Made by a program: the position numbers and the translations under genes | Notes under the pieces: model-generated | Told to the model about the DNA's origin: nothing | Databases searched by the model: none | What the model saw: the letters and a program-made list of their open reading frames with translations, nothing else | Assembly: GCA_947373155.1 (NCBI GenBank) | Contig: CANBWO010000013.1 | Coordinates: 1-32,752 of the forward strand | Length of the DNA: 32,752 bases | Reading direction: 5' to 3' | Origin: Microbacteriaceae bacterium | GTDB lineage: Bacteria; Actinomycetota; Actinomycetes; Actinomycetales; Microbacteriaceae | Shown: positions 1 to 8,994 of the stretch, piece after piece | Layout: every line of letters starts with the position of its first letter | How positions within the stretch are numbered: position 1 is the stretch's first letter

Positions 1-788
1 TCTACCTTGCAATCCGCGGTCACATAGAAATGCGGAACGGTGGATTTGCTCTCGGTGAGGCGACGAGCAATGGCTCGGCGCATACCGGAGTGAGGAACAG
101 TGATGTAGCTGCTCGAGTGCTCCTGCTTAGCCAAAGCGGATACTTTAGCCGTGGACTCACTCGCAGCTGGAGCCGTGGACTCACTCGCAGCTGGCGCCGT
201 GCCGGAAACGCGATTAGCGAGGAAGTGCTCCAGGTCGCGTCTAACCACTCGACCGTCTGGTCCGGTTCCAACGATTTGACTCGGGTCCACACCGTTCTCG
301 GCGCAAAGCTTGCGCACGATTGGGCTGATGAAACGGCGAGCGTCGTTGGCAGAACCAGCAGTCTGAACGGCCGCCAAAGGGGCAACAATTGGAGTTGAAG
401 CCATCGGTGCGGCAATCGGGGTGGCAACAGGCGCCACTGGCGCAACCACTGGGGTAACCACGGGAGCCGCCGCAACCACTGGGGCCGCAGCCGGCTCAAC
501 GGGCGCAGCTGCGCCACCCAAGAGGGCGTCACCCACGGATGGGTCCTCCCCCGCGGCAAGCAAAATCAGAATTGGAGATCCAACTTCCACGGATGCGCCA
601 TCGGTGACCAAGATTTTATAAACCGAACCCTCGGCATCGGCCGAATAGTCAACAACCGCTTTTTCGGTTTCCATTTCGGCCAGAATGTCGCCAACTTTTA
701 CCTGATCGCCAACCTGTACCTGCCACTTAGACAAGACGATTTCAGTTGCTCCGGCAGCCACCTCTGGCATGCGAATTAGAGATGCCAT
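1..788 (-). CDS. E2 component of a 2-oxoacid dehydrogenase complex (dihydrolipoamide acyltransferase), 3' part missing
   Basis: Only the first 262 codons lie in the window; the gene runs off the left edge. The N-terminus is a lipoyl domain (residues 1-80) with the lipoylated lysine K43 in the context EMETEKAVVDY. An Ala/Pro/Val-rich linker follows (about 92-143), then a peripheral subunit-binding domain (about 150-190: FISPIVRKLCAENGVDPSQ, GPDGRVVRRDL), a second linker, and the start of the catalytic acyltransferase domain (HSGMRRAIARRLTESK). It would transfer the acyl group made by the upstream E1 to CoA, probably as the core of a large cytosolic complex. The start ATG shares one base with the E1 stop (TAATG), so the two are translationally coupled. 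The domain order is diagnostic of E2, but the acyl substrate cannot be read from it. No E3 gene is visible. Confidence 0.93.
   Translation of the reverse strand, partial: MASLIRMPEVAAGATEIVLSKWQVQVGDQVKVGDILAEMETEKAVVDYSADAEGSVYKILVTDGASVEVGSPILILLAAGEDPSVGDALLGGAAAPVEPAAAPVVAAAPVVTPVVAPVAPVATPIAAPMASTPIVAPLAAVQTAGSANDARRFISPIVRKLCAENGVDPSQIVGTGPDGRVVRRDLEHFLANRVSGTAPAASESTAPAASESTAKVSALAKQEHSSSYITVPHSGMRRAIARRLTESKSTVPHFYVTADCKV
147..194 (-). repeat. Perfect 24-bp tandem duplication inside the E2 linker
   Basis: Two identical 24-bp units (147-170 and 171-194) encode the octapeptide PAASESTA twice in a row in the flexible linker before the catalytic domain. The duplication is in frame and lies where length variation is tolerated in E2 proteins. 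Identity at DNA level suggests a recent event. Confidence 0.9.
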
Positions 789-2977
789 TAGTTCTTACCG
801 AATCCTTCAGCCGCCAACTGCAGCCCCTTGACCACTTCTTCGGTTTTGGCGATTGCCGCACGCTCTAGAACCTTGGAAATGCTGGGTGAAGCCTCGCCAC
901 CGTGCACTCGCTGCACCGGCTGGTCGAGGTAGTCAAAGTATCGACGCTGGATTTCATCTGATAACCAGGATCCGTAGCTGGTTCCCTGTGCGCCCTGCTC
1001 CACAATCATCACAGCATTGGTCTTTTTGATGCTTGCCTCAATTGTGTCCCAGTCGATGCTGGCGCGGTCTAGCCAACGTAGGTCGATTACCTCGGCATCC
1101 ACACCGGTCTGCTCAACGGCCTCTAGGGAGTGGCTCACCATGGATAGGTAGGTGAGGACGGTTAGGTCCTTGCCTTCGCGCTTCACAGCGGCCTTGCCGA
1201 AAGGAATCTGGTAGTCGTAGTCGCCCACTGCGATTTCGCCCTTAGAGGCGTATAGGTCAACGTGCTCGATAACCAAAACTGGGTCTTCCAATGCCAAGGC
1301 TGCGTTCATAAGACCGATGTAGTCAAACGGGTTAGAAGCGGCAACGATGCGCCAACCAGGAGCGGTGGCAAAGATGCCGGCCGGGTCCATGAGGTGCTGA
1401 GAGCCGTAACCGGAACCCATGGCAACCTTGGTTCGAATTACCACCGGAACAGTGGCGTCGCCGCCGAACATGTGACGAGCCTTGCCGATTTGGTTGAATA
1501 CCTGGTCGGCAGCTACCCACATGAAGTCTGGGTACATAAATTCGATAACGGGGCGGAAGCGACCATCCATGGCCATTCCTCCACCCAAACCAGCAAAGCC
1601 GTTTTCGCTGATTGGCGTGCCCAGAACGCGCTCCGGGTATTTCTCCACCAGACCCTTGGTGGCACCGTTGGTTCCGCCCTTGAGTCGGTGAACGTCCTCA
1701 CCTAGAACAACGATGCGCGAGTCGGTCTCCATGCGTCGGTCCATGACCGCAGCAACGGCATCCACGAAACGCACTTCTTCTTTTGGTCCGGTGTGAGTTG
1801 CAAATTCTGCAGTTCTTGCGCCACGGAGCTCGCTGGCATCGCCGCGAACACCCACGTTCACAAAGTCGGCGCTTGGCCACAGCTCGGCACGAATCTTGCG
1901 CGCGCCTGGCTTGCCGTTTGGATCTGCCTCAAGTAGCTGGTTTACAGCCAATTCCATGGCGGCCTGAGCCTGAGCGCGAACCTGGTCAACCTGAGCCTGG
2001 TCAATCAGACCAATCGCAATCATCTCGTTTGCAACGCGAACCAGTGGGTCGCGCTTACGCCAAGCCTCTTCTTCGTCCTTAGGGCGGTAACCGAATGCAC
2101 TGCCAGGGAATGGACCATTCTGGTGGAAGAAACGGTAGACCTCGGCCTCAATGATGGCGGGACCCTTGCCAGCGCGAACGTGGGCGGAGATCTCCTGCAT
2201 TGCCAGGTGAACCGCAAGCGGGTCCATGCCGTCTACGCGCCAGCTTGGGATACCAAAACCGGTTCCACGCCCCGAAAGACGTTCCTCGGCGGTTACCTCA
2301 GACACGTGAGTAGATACCGCGTATAGGTTGTTCTCTATAAAAAACACCAGCGGGATATCCCACGCTGCGGTTAGGTTCATGGTTTCTAGTACCGAACCAA
2401 TGTTTACGGCTCCATCGCCGAAGTAGCTAACGGTTAGGTCGCTGGTTCCGGAGTGCTGCTGCGCCCAGGCATTACCTGCACCCAGTGGAACACCGCCACC
2501 AACAATCGCGTTGGTACCAAGGGCTCCGGCTTCCTTCCACTGAAGGTGCATAGAGCCACCGCGTCCGCGGCAGAATCCCTGTGCCAGACCCAGGATCTCT
2601 GCCAAAGTGCGCTGCAAAACATCCTGAATGGCTGGGTTTACCAGGTTGGTCACATCTAGGCCGGTTGGGGCAACGTAACCGATGGCCTTAGCCAAGAACT
2701 GGTGGTGACCTCGATGTGAACCATTTACCGCGTCGGTGCCACGCAATCCAACGATGGAGCCCACAGCTCCACCTTCTTGACCAATGCTGGAGTGCGCTGG
2801 TCCGTGAACTAGTCCTTCGCCGGCTAGCTGAAGGACGGTTTCTTCGAATGCGCGAATCAAGTGCATCTGACCCAGCATGTTTTCCAAAAGGTGAGGATCT
2901 GCATTTCGCCAGTCTTCTGGCGTGGTACGCAGTTCAACCCAAGGTTCCTTTGGGGATAGTTGGATCTTCTCAGTCAT
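788..2977 (-). CDS. Fused E1 alpha-beta subunit of a thiamine-dependent 2-oxoacid dehydrogenase
   Basis: The 729-residue protein joins both halves of the heterotetrameric E1 in one chain. The alpha half (about 30-370) carries SHRGHHQFLA and the thiamine-diphosphate motif, GDGAVN at 187-192 ending in ENN at 215-217. The beta half (from about 400) has VRFVDAVAAVMDRRM, VLGEDV and ENGFAGLGGGMA. It decarboxylates a 2-oxo acid and passes the acyl group to the lipoyl lysine of the downstream E2. The ATG at 2977 was chosen because GGAG lies six bases upstream; a TTG four codons earlier is possible but lacks a ribosome site. Pyruvate, acetoin or a branched-chain 2-oxo acid are all possible substrates. 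Its neighbours (VOC enzyme, GntR repressor, aldehyde dehydrogenases) suggest an inducible catabolic role rather than the housekeeping pyruvate dehydrogenase. Confidence 0.9.
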   Translation of the reverse strand: MTEKIQLSPKEPWVELRTTPEDWRNADPHLLENMLGQMHLIRAFEETVLQLAGEGLVHGPAHSSIGQEGGAVGSIVGLRGTDAVNGSHRGHHQFLAKAIGYVAPTGLDVTNLVNPAIQDVLQRTLAEILGLAQGFCRGRGGSMHLQWKEAGALGTNAIVGGGVPLGAGNAWAQQHSGTSDLTVSYFGDGAVNIGSVLETMNLTAAWDIPLVFFIENNLYAVSTHVSEVTAEERLSGRGTGFGIPSWRVDGMDPLAVHLAMQEISAHVRAGKGPAIIEAEVYRFFHQNGPFPGSAFGYRPKDEEEAWRKRDPLVRVANEMIAIGLIDQAQVDQVRAQAQAAMELAVNQLLEADPNGKPGARKIRAELWPSADFVNVGVRGDASELRGARTAEFATHTGPKEEVRFVDAVAAVMDRRMETDSRIVVLGEDVHRLKGGTNGATKGLVEKYPERVLGTPISENGFAGLGGGMAMDGRFRPVIEFMYPDFMWVAADQVFNQIGKARHMFGGDATVPVVIRTKVAMGSGYGSQHLMDPAGIFATAPGWRIVAASNPFDYIGLMNAALALEDPVLVIEHVDLYASKGEIAVGDYDYQIPFGKAAVKREGKDLTVLTYLSMVSHSLEAVEQTGVDAEVIDLRWLDRASIDWDTIEASIKKTNAVMIVEQGAQGTSYGSWLSDEIQRRYFDYLDQPVQRVHGGEASPSISKVLERAAIAKTEEVVKGLQLAAEGFGKN

Positions 2978-3026
2978 CGTTGACTCCAATGTCAGGCAGG
3001 TTTGAATTCAGGCTTGCTTGTAACAA

Positions 3027-3101
3027 ATGTATCCAATCTGTGCAATAAAAAGCAAAAAATACTGCAATCCACTAGATTTAGAATCAAAGATGTATCCAAT
3101 C
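3027..3101. promoter_or_regulatory. Paired operator candidates (two copies of ATGTATCCAATC) between divergent E1 and VOC-gntR genes
   Basis: The 12-mer ATGTATCCAATC occurs identically at 3027-3038 and 3090-3101 in the 143-bp intergenic region. Its core TGTATCCA is one base from the palindrome TGTATACA, the type of site bound by FadR/FCD-class GntR proteins, and such a protein is encoded just downstream (3630). The left copy overlaps a possible -10 (TACATT on the minus strand) for the E1 gene. The right copy lies 5 bp downstream of a good -10 candidate (TAGAAT, 3079-3084) for the VOC gene. Repression of both promoters by the GntR protein is the simplest reading. The repeats are seen directly; binding is inferred. 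Confidence 0.6.
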
Positions 3102-3120
3102 GCTGATTCGAGGAGTCGAA

Positions 3121-3657
3121 ATGAGCAAAGGAATCCCCTCGCTTAGAGGAACCGACCACATTGGTTTCACCGTGCCCGACATCGAGGAAGCCACTGTTTT
3201 CTTTAGGGACATAATCGGTTGCGATCTGGTTTACAGCCTTGGCCCGTTTCAGAGCGAAGACAACTGGATGGCGGAGCACCTAAACGTGAATCCGCGGACC
3301 ATCATGAAGGAGATTCGCTTCTTTAGGTGCGCGTTCGGATCCAACTTTGAAATCTTCGAGTACCAATCTGCTGATTTAGATTGGCCTAAGCCGCAACCTA
3401 GAAACAGCGACATCGGTGGCCACCACCTTTGCTTCTATGTAGATGACATGGATGCGGCGGTTGCCTACCTAAAGGAAAACAACATCCGGGTTTTGGGCGA
3501 GCCAACTAAGAGTTCTAACGCCAGCCTTGGCCAAACCTGGGTTTACTTCCTGAGCCCTTGGGGAATGCAGTTCGAGTTATGCAGCTACCCCAGGGGCAAG
3601 GCTTACGAAATAGACGCAAAGGTAAAACTGTGGCATCCAGTTCACCCATCCGAGTAG
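3121..3657 (+). CDS. VOC (glyoxalase / extradiol dioxygenase fold) superfamily protein
   Basis: The 178-residue protein is built from two beta-alpha-beta-beta-beta modules. The four expected metal ligands are present: H13 (DHIGFTV), E77 (FEIFEY), H102 (HHLCFYVDD) and E152 (MQFELCSYP). A His/Glu/His/Glu set points to an active divalent-metal enzyme such as a glyoxalase I- or epimerase-like isomerase rather than a drug-binding protein, but the substrate is unknown. GGAG lies six bases before the ATG. The gene overlaps the following gntR by 28 bp, so the two are co-transcribed, and it is divergent from the E1-E2 genes. The context suggests it acts on a precursor or side product of the 2-oxo acid used by E1. 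Confidence 0.82.
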   Translation: MSKGIPSLRGTDHIGFTVPDIEEATVFFRDIIGCDLVYSLGPFQSEDNWMAEHLNVNPRTIMKEIRFFRCAFGSNFEIFEYQSADLDWPKPQPRNSDIGGHHLCFYVDDMDAAVAYLKENNIRVLGEPTKSSNASLGQTWVYFLSPWGMQFELCSYPRGKAYEIDAKVKLWHPVHPSE

Positions 3658-4271
3658 TCGAGACCCTTCGGGAAGAAATCCTCAACGGCACCTTGGTACC
3701 GGGGGCGAGGCTTAGGCAAGAAGACATCGCTGATCGTTTTGGTGCCAGCCGCCAGCCGGTTAGAGACGCGCTTCGGCAGCTAGAAGGCGATGGACTCATC
3801 ACCATGGTTCCCAATGCGGGAGCTTGGGTCTCTAAGTTATCCGAGAGCGAGTGCTACGAGGCCTATCAGGTGCGCGAGCGCCTGGAACCGCTGCTGCTAT
3901 CGCAGAGCATTCCGAACCTGACAGATACACAGGTAAAGCGACTTACCGAATTGGTCAGCGAGATTGAGAAGGCCACGGACTTGGAGCAATTTTTGCGCCT
4001 CGACCGCGAGTTCCACCTGCTTTCTTACGCGGGTGCCGCACCTGGCATGCTCCGCGAGTTTGTGGAGCGAATTTGGAACACCACCCAGCACTATCGCCGC
4101 GCCTTTGCCAAGTTGAGCGACTTTGCGTCTTCTGAGGTGACGCACCTGGAGCACAAGCTCATTCTGGATGCAATCGTTCGCAAAGACTCGCGCCAAGCTG
4201 AAAACGCTCTCGAGGGGCACATCAGAAGAACTCGAGTGACCTTGGCTCAGCACAAGGAACTTTTCAACTAG
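3630..4271 (+). CDS. GntR-family transcriptional regulator with FCD ligand-binding domain
   Basis: The 213-residue regulator has an N-terminal winged helix (about 5-70; RQEDIADRFGASRQPVRDALRQLEGDGLI is the helix-turn-helix) and a C-terminal helical FCD domain. The FCD domain keeps a likely metal-binding set: D and H in LDREFH, H in LEHKLI and H in EGHIRRT. I chose the GTG start because AAAGG lies seven bases upstream and the reading starts directly before the wing-helix domain; earlier in-frame starts would extend deep into the VOC gene. The start lies inside the VOC gene. It probably represses its own operon and the divergent E1-E2 genes through the 12-mer pair at 3027-3101, with an organic acid as effector. 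Confidence 0.88.
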   Translation: MASSSPIRVVETLREEILNGTLVPGARLRQEDIADRFGASRQPVRDALRQLEGDGLITMVPNAGAWVSKLSESECYEAYQVRERLEPLLLSQSIPNLTDTQVKRLTELVSEIEKATDLEQFLRLDREFHLLSYAGAAPGMLREFVERIWNTTQHYRRAFAKLSDFASSEVTHLEHKLILDAIVRKDSRQAENALEGHIRRTRVTLAQHKELFN

Positions 4272-4323
4272 GCACAAACCACCTGCAAACCAGCAAAAAA
4301 GTTAACTTAAGACGCACAATCCG

Positions 4324-4353
4324 TTGGTGAACCTAAGCATTTCTGCCTAAAAT
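4324..4353 (+). promoter_or_regulatory. Possible sigma-70 type promoter of the aldehyde dehydrogenase gene
   Basis: TTGGTG (4324-4329) and TAAAAT (4348-4353) are separated by 18 bp, 36 bp before the ATG at 4390. The -10 matches five of six consensus bases; the -35 is weak. It suggests that the dehydrogenase can be transcribed independently of the VOC-gntR pair. Confidence 0.35.
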
Positions 4354-4389
4354 GTTTAGTATTACTGAACGGCATCAAGGGAGATCCGA

Positions 4390-5871
4390 ATGGCGATTAC
4401 AGCTCAAGACGAAGCAAGAGTTCTAGCATCGGTGCCAAAAGGCATCTTGGTGGATGGAATCTGGCGTGACTCGTCAGACGGTTCCACTCTAGACGTGACA
4501 GACCCAGCCTCCGGCAAGGTTATTGCCACTATTGCCAGCGCTACCGCGGCAGATGGACAGGCCGCCATGGATGCAGCCGACCGCGCCCAAGCCGCCTGGG
4601 CCAAAACCGCCCCACGCTACCGAGCTGAAATCCTCAGGGCAGCATTCGATCGTGTGATGGAACTCGCCGATGATTTCGCAATTTTGATGTCGATGGAAAT
4701 GGGCAAGCCATTTGCCGAGGCAAGGGGCGAAGTTCTTTACGGTGCCGAGTTCCTGCGCTGGTTCAGCGAGGAAACCGCTCGCGTTGCCGGCCGATTTGGC
4801 ACCGCCCCAGACGGCAAGATGCGACTCATGGTTCAGAAGCGCCCGGTTGGTCCTTGCCTTTTCATAACCCCTTGGAACTTCCCGTTGGCCATGGCTACCC
4901 GCAAAATCGCACCGGCAATCGCGGCCGGTTGCACCATGATTCTTAAGCCGGCAGCGCTCACTCCCCTGACCTCGCTCCTTTTCGCAAAAGTCCTCGAAGA
5001 AGTCGGCGTTCCAGCCGGAGTCATCAATGTGATCCCAACCGCTTCCTCGGGTGCAGTGACCGGCCCAATCATCAAGGATGCCCGCCTACGCAAACTCTCT
5101 TTCACCGGATCAACCCCGGTTGGTCGCCGCCTGATTTCGGACTCGGCCGATCGCGTGCTGCGCGTCTCTATGGAGCTCGGCGGAAACGCTCCGTTCCTAG
5201 TGTTCGATGACGCCAACCTAGACAAGGCAGTGAGCGGCGCCATGTTAGCCAAACTGCGCAACATGGGCGAGGCCTGCACCGCAGCTAACCGCTTTATCGT
5301 GCACGAGAGCGTTCACGAGGAATTCGCCACCAAACTAGCGGCCAAGATGAGCGAACTAAAGGTTCAGCGCGGCCTCACTGATGGAGCCAACATTGGCCCA
5401 ATCATCGATGAAAAGAGCCGTGAGTCTATTCACGAGCTAGTCACCGATGCGGTTTCCAAGGGAGCCAAGGTGCTAACCGGCGGAAACGTACCAGCCGGAG
5501 AAGGTTACTTCTACCCACCAACCGTGCTCACCGGAGTGAGCTCTGACGCTCGCATTTTGCAGGAAGAAGTGTTCGGGCCAGTGGCGCCGATTGTGACTTT
5601 CAAGACCGAGGCCGAGGCAATCGCGTTGGCAAACAACACCGAATACGGTTTGGTTGCCTATGCCTTTACCCAGGACTTGAACCGTGGTTTGCGTCTGGCT
5701 GAAAGCCTGGAGATCGGAATGTTCGGTCTCAACACCGGCATTGTTTCGAACCCGGCGGCGCCATTCGGTGGAGTCAAGGCTTCCGGTGTGGGTCGCGAAG
5801 GCGGCCGCGAAGGAATCGAAGAATACCTCGAGACCGTGTACATCGGTATCGCGGATCCGTTCGACGACTAA
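4390..5871 (+). CDS. NAD(P)-dependent aldehyde dehydrogenase, succinate-semialdehyde dehydrogenase type
   Basis: The 493-residue soluble enzyme is a full-length member of the aldehyde dehydrogenase superfamily and oxidises an aldehyde to its acid. Visible landmarks are the cofactor-side motif TPWNFPLAMATRKIAPAIAAG, the FTGSTPVGR loop, the general-base glutamate in VSMELGGNAPF and the catalytic cysteine in GEACTAANR. The ELGGNAPF and GEACTAANR forms are typical of GabD-like succinate-semialdehyde dehydrogenases. A purine-rich GGGAG precedes the ATG. The gene follows gntR with a 118-bp gap. Succinate semialdehyde is the best guess, but related enzymes take glutarate semialdehyde or other aldehydes. 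The specific aldehyde in this cluster is not known. Confidence 0.85.
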   Translation: MAITAQDEARVLASVPKGILVDGIWRDSSDGSTLDVTDPASGKVIATIASATAADGQAAMDAADRAQAAWAKTAPRYRAEILRAAFDRVMELADDFAILMSMEMGKPFAEARGEVLYGAEFLRWFSEETARVAGRFGTAPDGKMRLMVQKRPVGPCLFITPWNFPLAMATRKIAPAIAAGCTMILKPAALTPLTSLLFAKVLEEVGVPAGVINVIPTASSGAVTGPIIKDARLRKLSFTGSTPVGRRLISDSADRVLRVSMELGGNAPFLVFDDANLDKAVSGAMLAKLRNMGEACTAANRFIVHESVHEEFATKLAAKMSELKVQRGLTDGANIGPIIDEKSRESIHELVTDAVSKGAKVLTGGNVPAGEGYFYPPTVLTGVSSDARILQEEVFGPVAPIVTFKTEAEAIALANNTEYGLVAYAFTQDLNRGLRLAESLEIGMFGLNTGIVSNPAAPFGGVKASGVGREGGREGIEEYLETVYIGIADPFDD

Positions 5872-5877
5872 GAGCTG

Positions 5878-6315
5878 CTAAACCACTTTCCAATCGCCGC
5901 TACCCAGCAGAATCGGCTTTTGGTAGAGCTCGAGGGCTTCTTCATCGCTGAATAGACGAGAACGAATGATGAAACGCATGCCCTCTGGCGTCTCCAACGA
6001 GAACCCTCCGCCGCGGCCGGGAACCACGTCGATTGTGATGTGAGTGTGTTTCCAGTACTCAAACTGCTCCAGGCTGATCCAAACCAGAATCGGCTGAGCA
6101 ATGCCATCGATGACAAACTCACCCAAAAGCACGTCGGCTCCACCCACCCGGAATTCACCGGCTAGGTAGCACATCGGTGCGGAGCCATCGCAGCAGCCAC
6201 CGGATTGGTGGAACATGAGTGGCCCGTGAATGTTCGTCAGTTTTCGCAGCAGTTCGTTGGCCGCCTCGGTGGTGGCAATTCTTTGGGGCAGAACGCCGTA
6301 AATGGGCGAGGTCAT
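5878..6315 (-). CDS. DUF779 family protein, partner of aldehyde dehydrogenase
   Basis: This 145-residue protein matches DUF779, a family found next to acetaldehyde-type dehydrogenases. The signature is a cysteine cluster, HQSGGCCDGSAPMC, followed by EQFEYWKHTHITIDVVPGRGGGFSLE and MRFIIRSRLF. The cysteines suggest metal or redox chemistry, but I know of no assigned reaction. The ATG at 6315 lies 28 bp beyond the upstream dehydrogenase stop and has GGGG just before it. Longer TTG or GTG starts exist at up to 6357 and would overlap the upstream gene. It ends 6 bp from the convergent dehydrogenase at 5871. Confidence 0.85.
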   Translation of the reverse strand: MTSPIYGVLPQRIATTEAANELLRKLTNIHGPLMFHQSGGCCDGSAPMCYLAGEFRVGGADVLLGEFVIDGIAQPILVWISLEQFEYWKHTHITIDVVPGRGGGFSLETPEGMRFIIRSRLFSDEEALELYQKPILLGSGDWKVV

Positions 6316-6343
6316 AAGACCCCGCCCACCCACGGTTTGCTCT

Positions 6344-7867
<1,524 letters not shown>

Positions 7868-7958
7868 TGCTTTTTTTCCTCTCGGTCAGCACCCTTGCTG
7901 ACTCAACATTTGGACACTACGCCTGGTTTGATTTCTTTTGGATAACGGCGGGGTCTGA

Positions 7959-8013
7959 CTAGCCGTTTGCACAACTAACGGTTAGGTAACTACCTAGCCA
8001 AACGGCTAGGTAG
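7959..8013. promoter_or_regulatory. Nested palindromes between exaC and the response regulator gene
   Basis: Three inverted repeats overlap here. CTAGCCGTTTG (7959-7969) is repeated inverted at 7999-8009. TAGGTA-AC-TACCTA is perfect at 7983-7996. CTACCTAGCC-AAAC-GGCTAGGTAG (7990-8013) is a perfect 10-bp stem with a 4-base loop. The arms share the element TACCTAG/CTAGGTA, reminiscent of the heptamers bound by NarL/LuxR-type regulators. The site probably controls exaC, the regulator gene, or both. No T-run follows, so a terminator is unlikely. Confidence 0.6.
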
Positions 8014-8018
8014 GAGAG

Positions 8019-8024
8019 TATTGT
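8019..8024 (+). promoter_or_regulatory. Possible -10 element of a leaderless response regulator transcript
   Basis: TATTGT ends seven bases before the ATG at 8031, which would put the transcription start at the start codon. No ribosome site lies at a useful distance (AGGAG at 8012-8016 is 14 bases away), which supports leaderless expression. There is no recognisable -35, so activation through the adjacent palindromes is plausible. Confidence 0.35.
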
Positions 8025-8030
8025 CAAAAT

Positions 8031-8717
8031 ATGGCCAACGATGGACGTTCAGATGTGCCGCTAGGGCGCCGCTCCCCCATGGCAACCACGCGGGTGATGG
8101 TAGCCGATCGCAACGTAATCACCAGAGTTGGCATTCGTTCGATTCTGGAGCGCAACGCCGGAATGGCTGTGGTGGCCGAGGCGACCACCTATGAGGCGAT
8201 CCTGGATGCAGTGGACGAACACGGCCCGGACGTGCTGATTATGGACCTGGACCTTGGTGACGACACCACTCGCGGGCTAAAGATTTGCGAAGAAATTACC
8301 GACCGCTACCCAGGCACTAAAGTGCTGGTTTTGGCCAACACCCTCAGCGAGATGATCGTGGTTGAAGCTCTGCGACGCGGAGCCACCGGCTACCTATGTA
8401 AAGACGACGTGAAAGCCGACGAACTGGGTAAGGGAGTAAAAGCCGTTCAAGACGGTGAGACCGTGTTGGGTAAGGGCGTTGGCTCTATGGTGGCGCGCGG
8501 GTTGGGATCTAGCCGGGGGCAAGCGGAACACCTAACTGATCGAGAGTTAGATGTGATTCGGGCTGTGGCAAAAGGGTTGAGCAATAAGCAGATTGCGGTT
8601 CAGATGTACGTGACCGAAAGCACCGTCAAGTTCCATCTGCAAAACGCAGCGCGAAAACTAAATACACACCGACGAGCCGAGCTAGTTCACAGAGCGGCAG
8701 CAGCCGGCCTACTTTGA
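8031..8717 (+). CDS. LuxR/NarL-type response regulator without a neighbouring kinase
   Basis: The 228-residue protein has a receiver domain (about 20-135) with the probable phosphoacceptor D72 (DVLIMDLDLGD), the acidic site D26 (VMVADRN) and the conserved lysine K124 (GYLCKDD). The usual Thr/Ser switch position after KVLVL is alanine. A LuxR helix-turn-helix follows (about 164-222: LTDRELDVIRAVAKGLSNKQIA, ESTVKFHLQNAARKL). No histidine kinase is encoded in the window. An alternative start at 8079 begins closer to the receiver domain but has no good ribosome site. The gene is divergent from exaC across a palindrome cluster, so control of aldehyde oxidation and of itself is a reasonable guess. 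Confidence 0.85.
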   Translation: MANDGRSDVPLGRRSPMATTRVMVADRNVITRVGIRSILERNAGMAVVAEATTYEAILDAVDEHGPDVLIMDLDLGDDTTRGLKICEEITDRYPGTKVLVLANTLSEMIVVEALRRGATGYLCKDDVKADELGKGVKAVQDGETVLGKGVGSMVARGLGSSRGQAEHLTDRELDVIRAVAKGLSNKQIAVQMYVTESTVKFHLQNAARKLNTHRRAELVHRAAAAGLL

Positions 8718-8803
8718 GGCACTTGTGTTTATGAGCGCTAGTTAGGTACGTTTTGGCTGAGTAAGCGCGCAAATGCGGGTATTTTCTGGCTTGATGTTGC
8801 ACA

Positions 8804-8901
8804 CAACACGCTTCACGCTTCACGAATCACGCATCGCGCAACACGCAACACGCTTCACGATTCACGCTTCACGCTTCACGCTTCACGCTTCACGCTTCAA
8901 A
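8804..8901. repeat. Degenerate heptamer tandem array (consensus CTTCACG)
   Basis: Fourteen consecutive 7-bp units can be read in one register: eight exact or near-exact CTTCACG copies plus variants AATCACG, CATCGCG, CAACACG and ATTCACG. The last four complete units (8867-8894) are identical, while the left half is diverged. That pattern is expected of a slippage-prone microsatellite growing at one end. No reading frame is maintained across it. Confidence 0.85.
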
Positions 8902-8994
8902 CCAAGGCTTGAGTTGCAAACCAAGGCTTGAGTTGCAATCCAAGGCTTGAGTTGCAAACCAAGGCTTGAGTTGCAAACCAAGGCTTGAGTTGCA
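8900..8994. repeat. Five tandem copies of a 19-bp unit
   Basis: The unit AACCAAGGCTTGAGTTGCA is repeated five times without spacers at 8900, 8919, 8938, 8957 and 8976. The third copy differs by one base. Each unit contains the near-palindrome CAAGGCTTG, and the unit junctions create TTGCAA. It abuts the heptamer array directly. The copies are contiguous, so it is a minisatellite and not a CRISPR array. Confidence 0.92.

Noticed and set aside
20-559. Leftward 179-residue Leu/Arg/Pro-rich reading frame at the left end
   Set aside because: It is an out-of-frame shadow of the E2 gene; the Ala/Pro linker of E2 produces a long open frame of low complexity. The E2 frame has clear lipoyl and binding domains.
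8900-8994. Possible small CRISPR array
   Set aside because: The 19-bp copies are directly contiguous with no spacers, and no cas gene is present.
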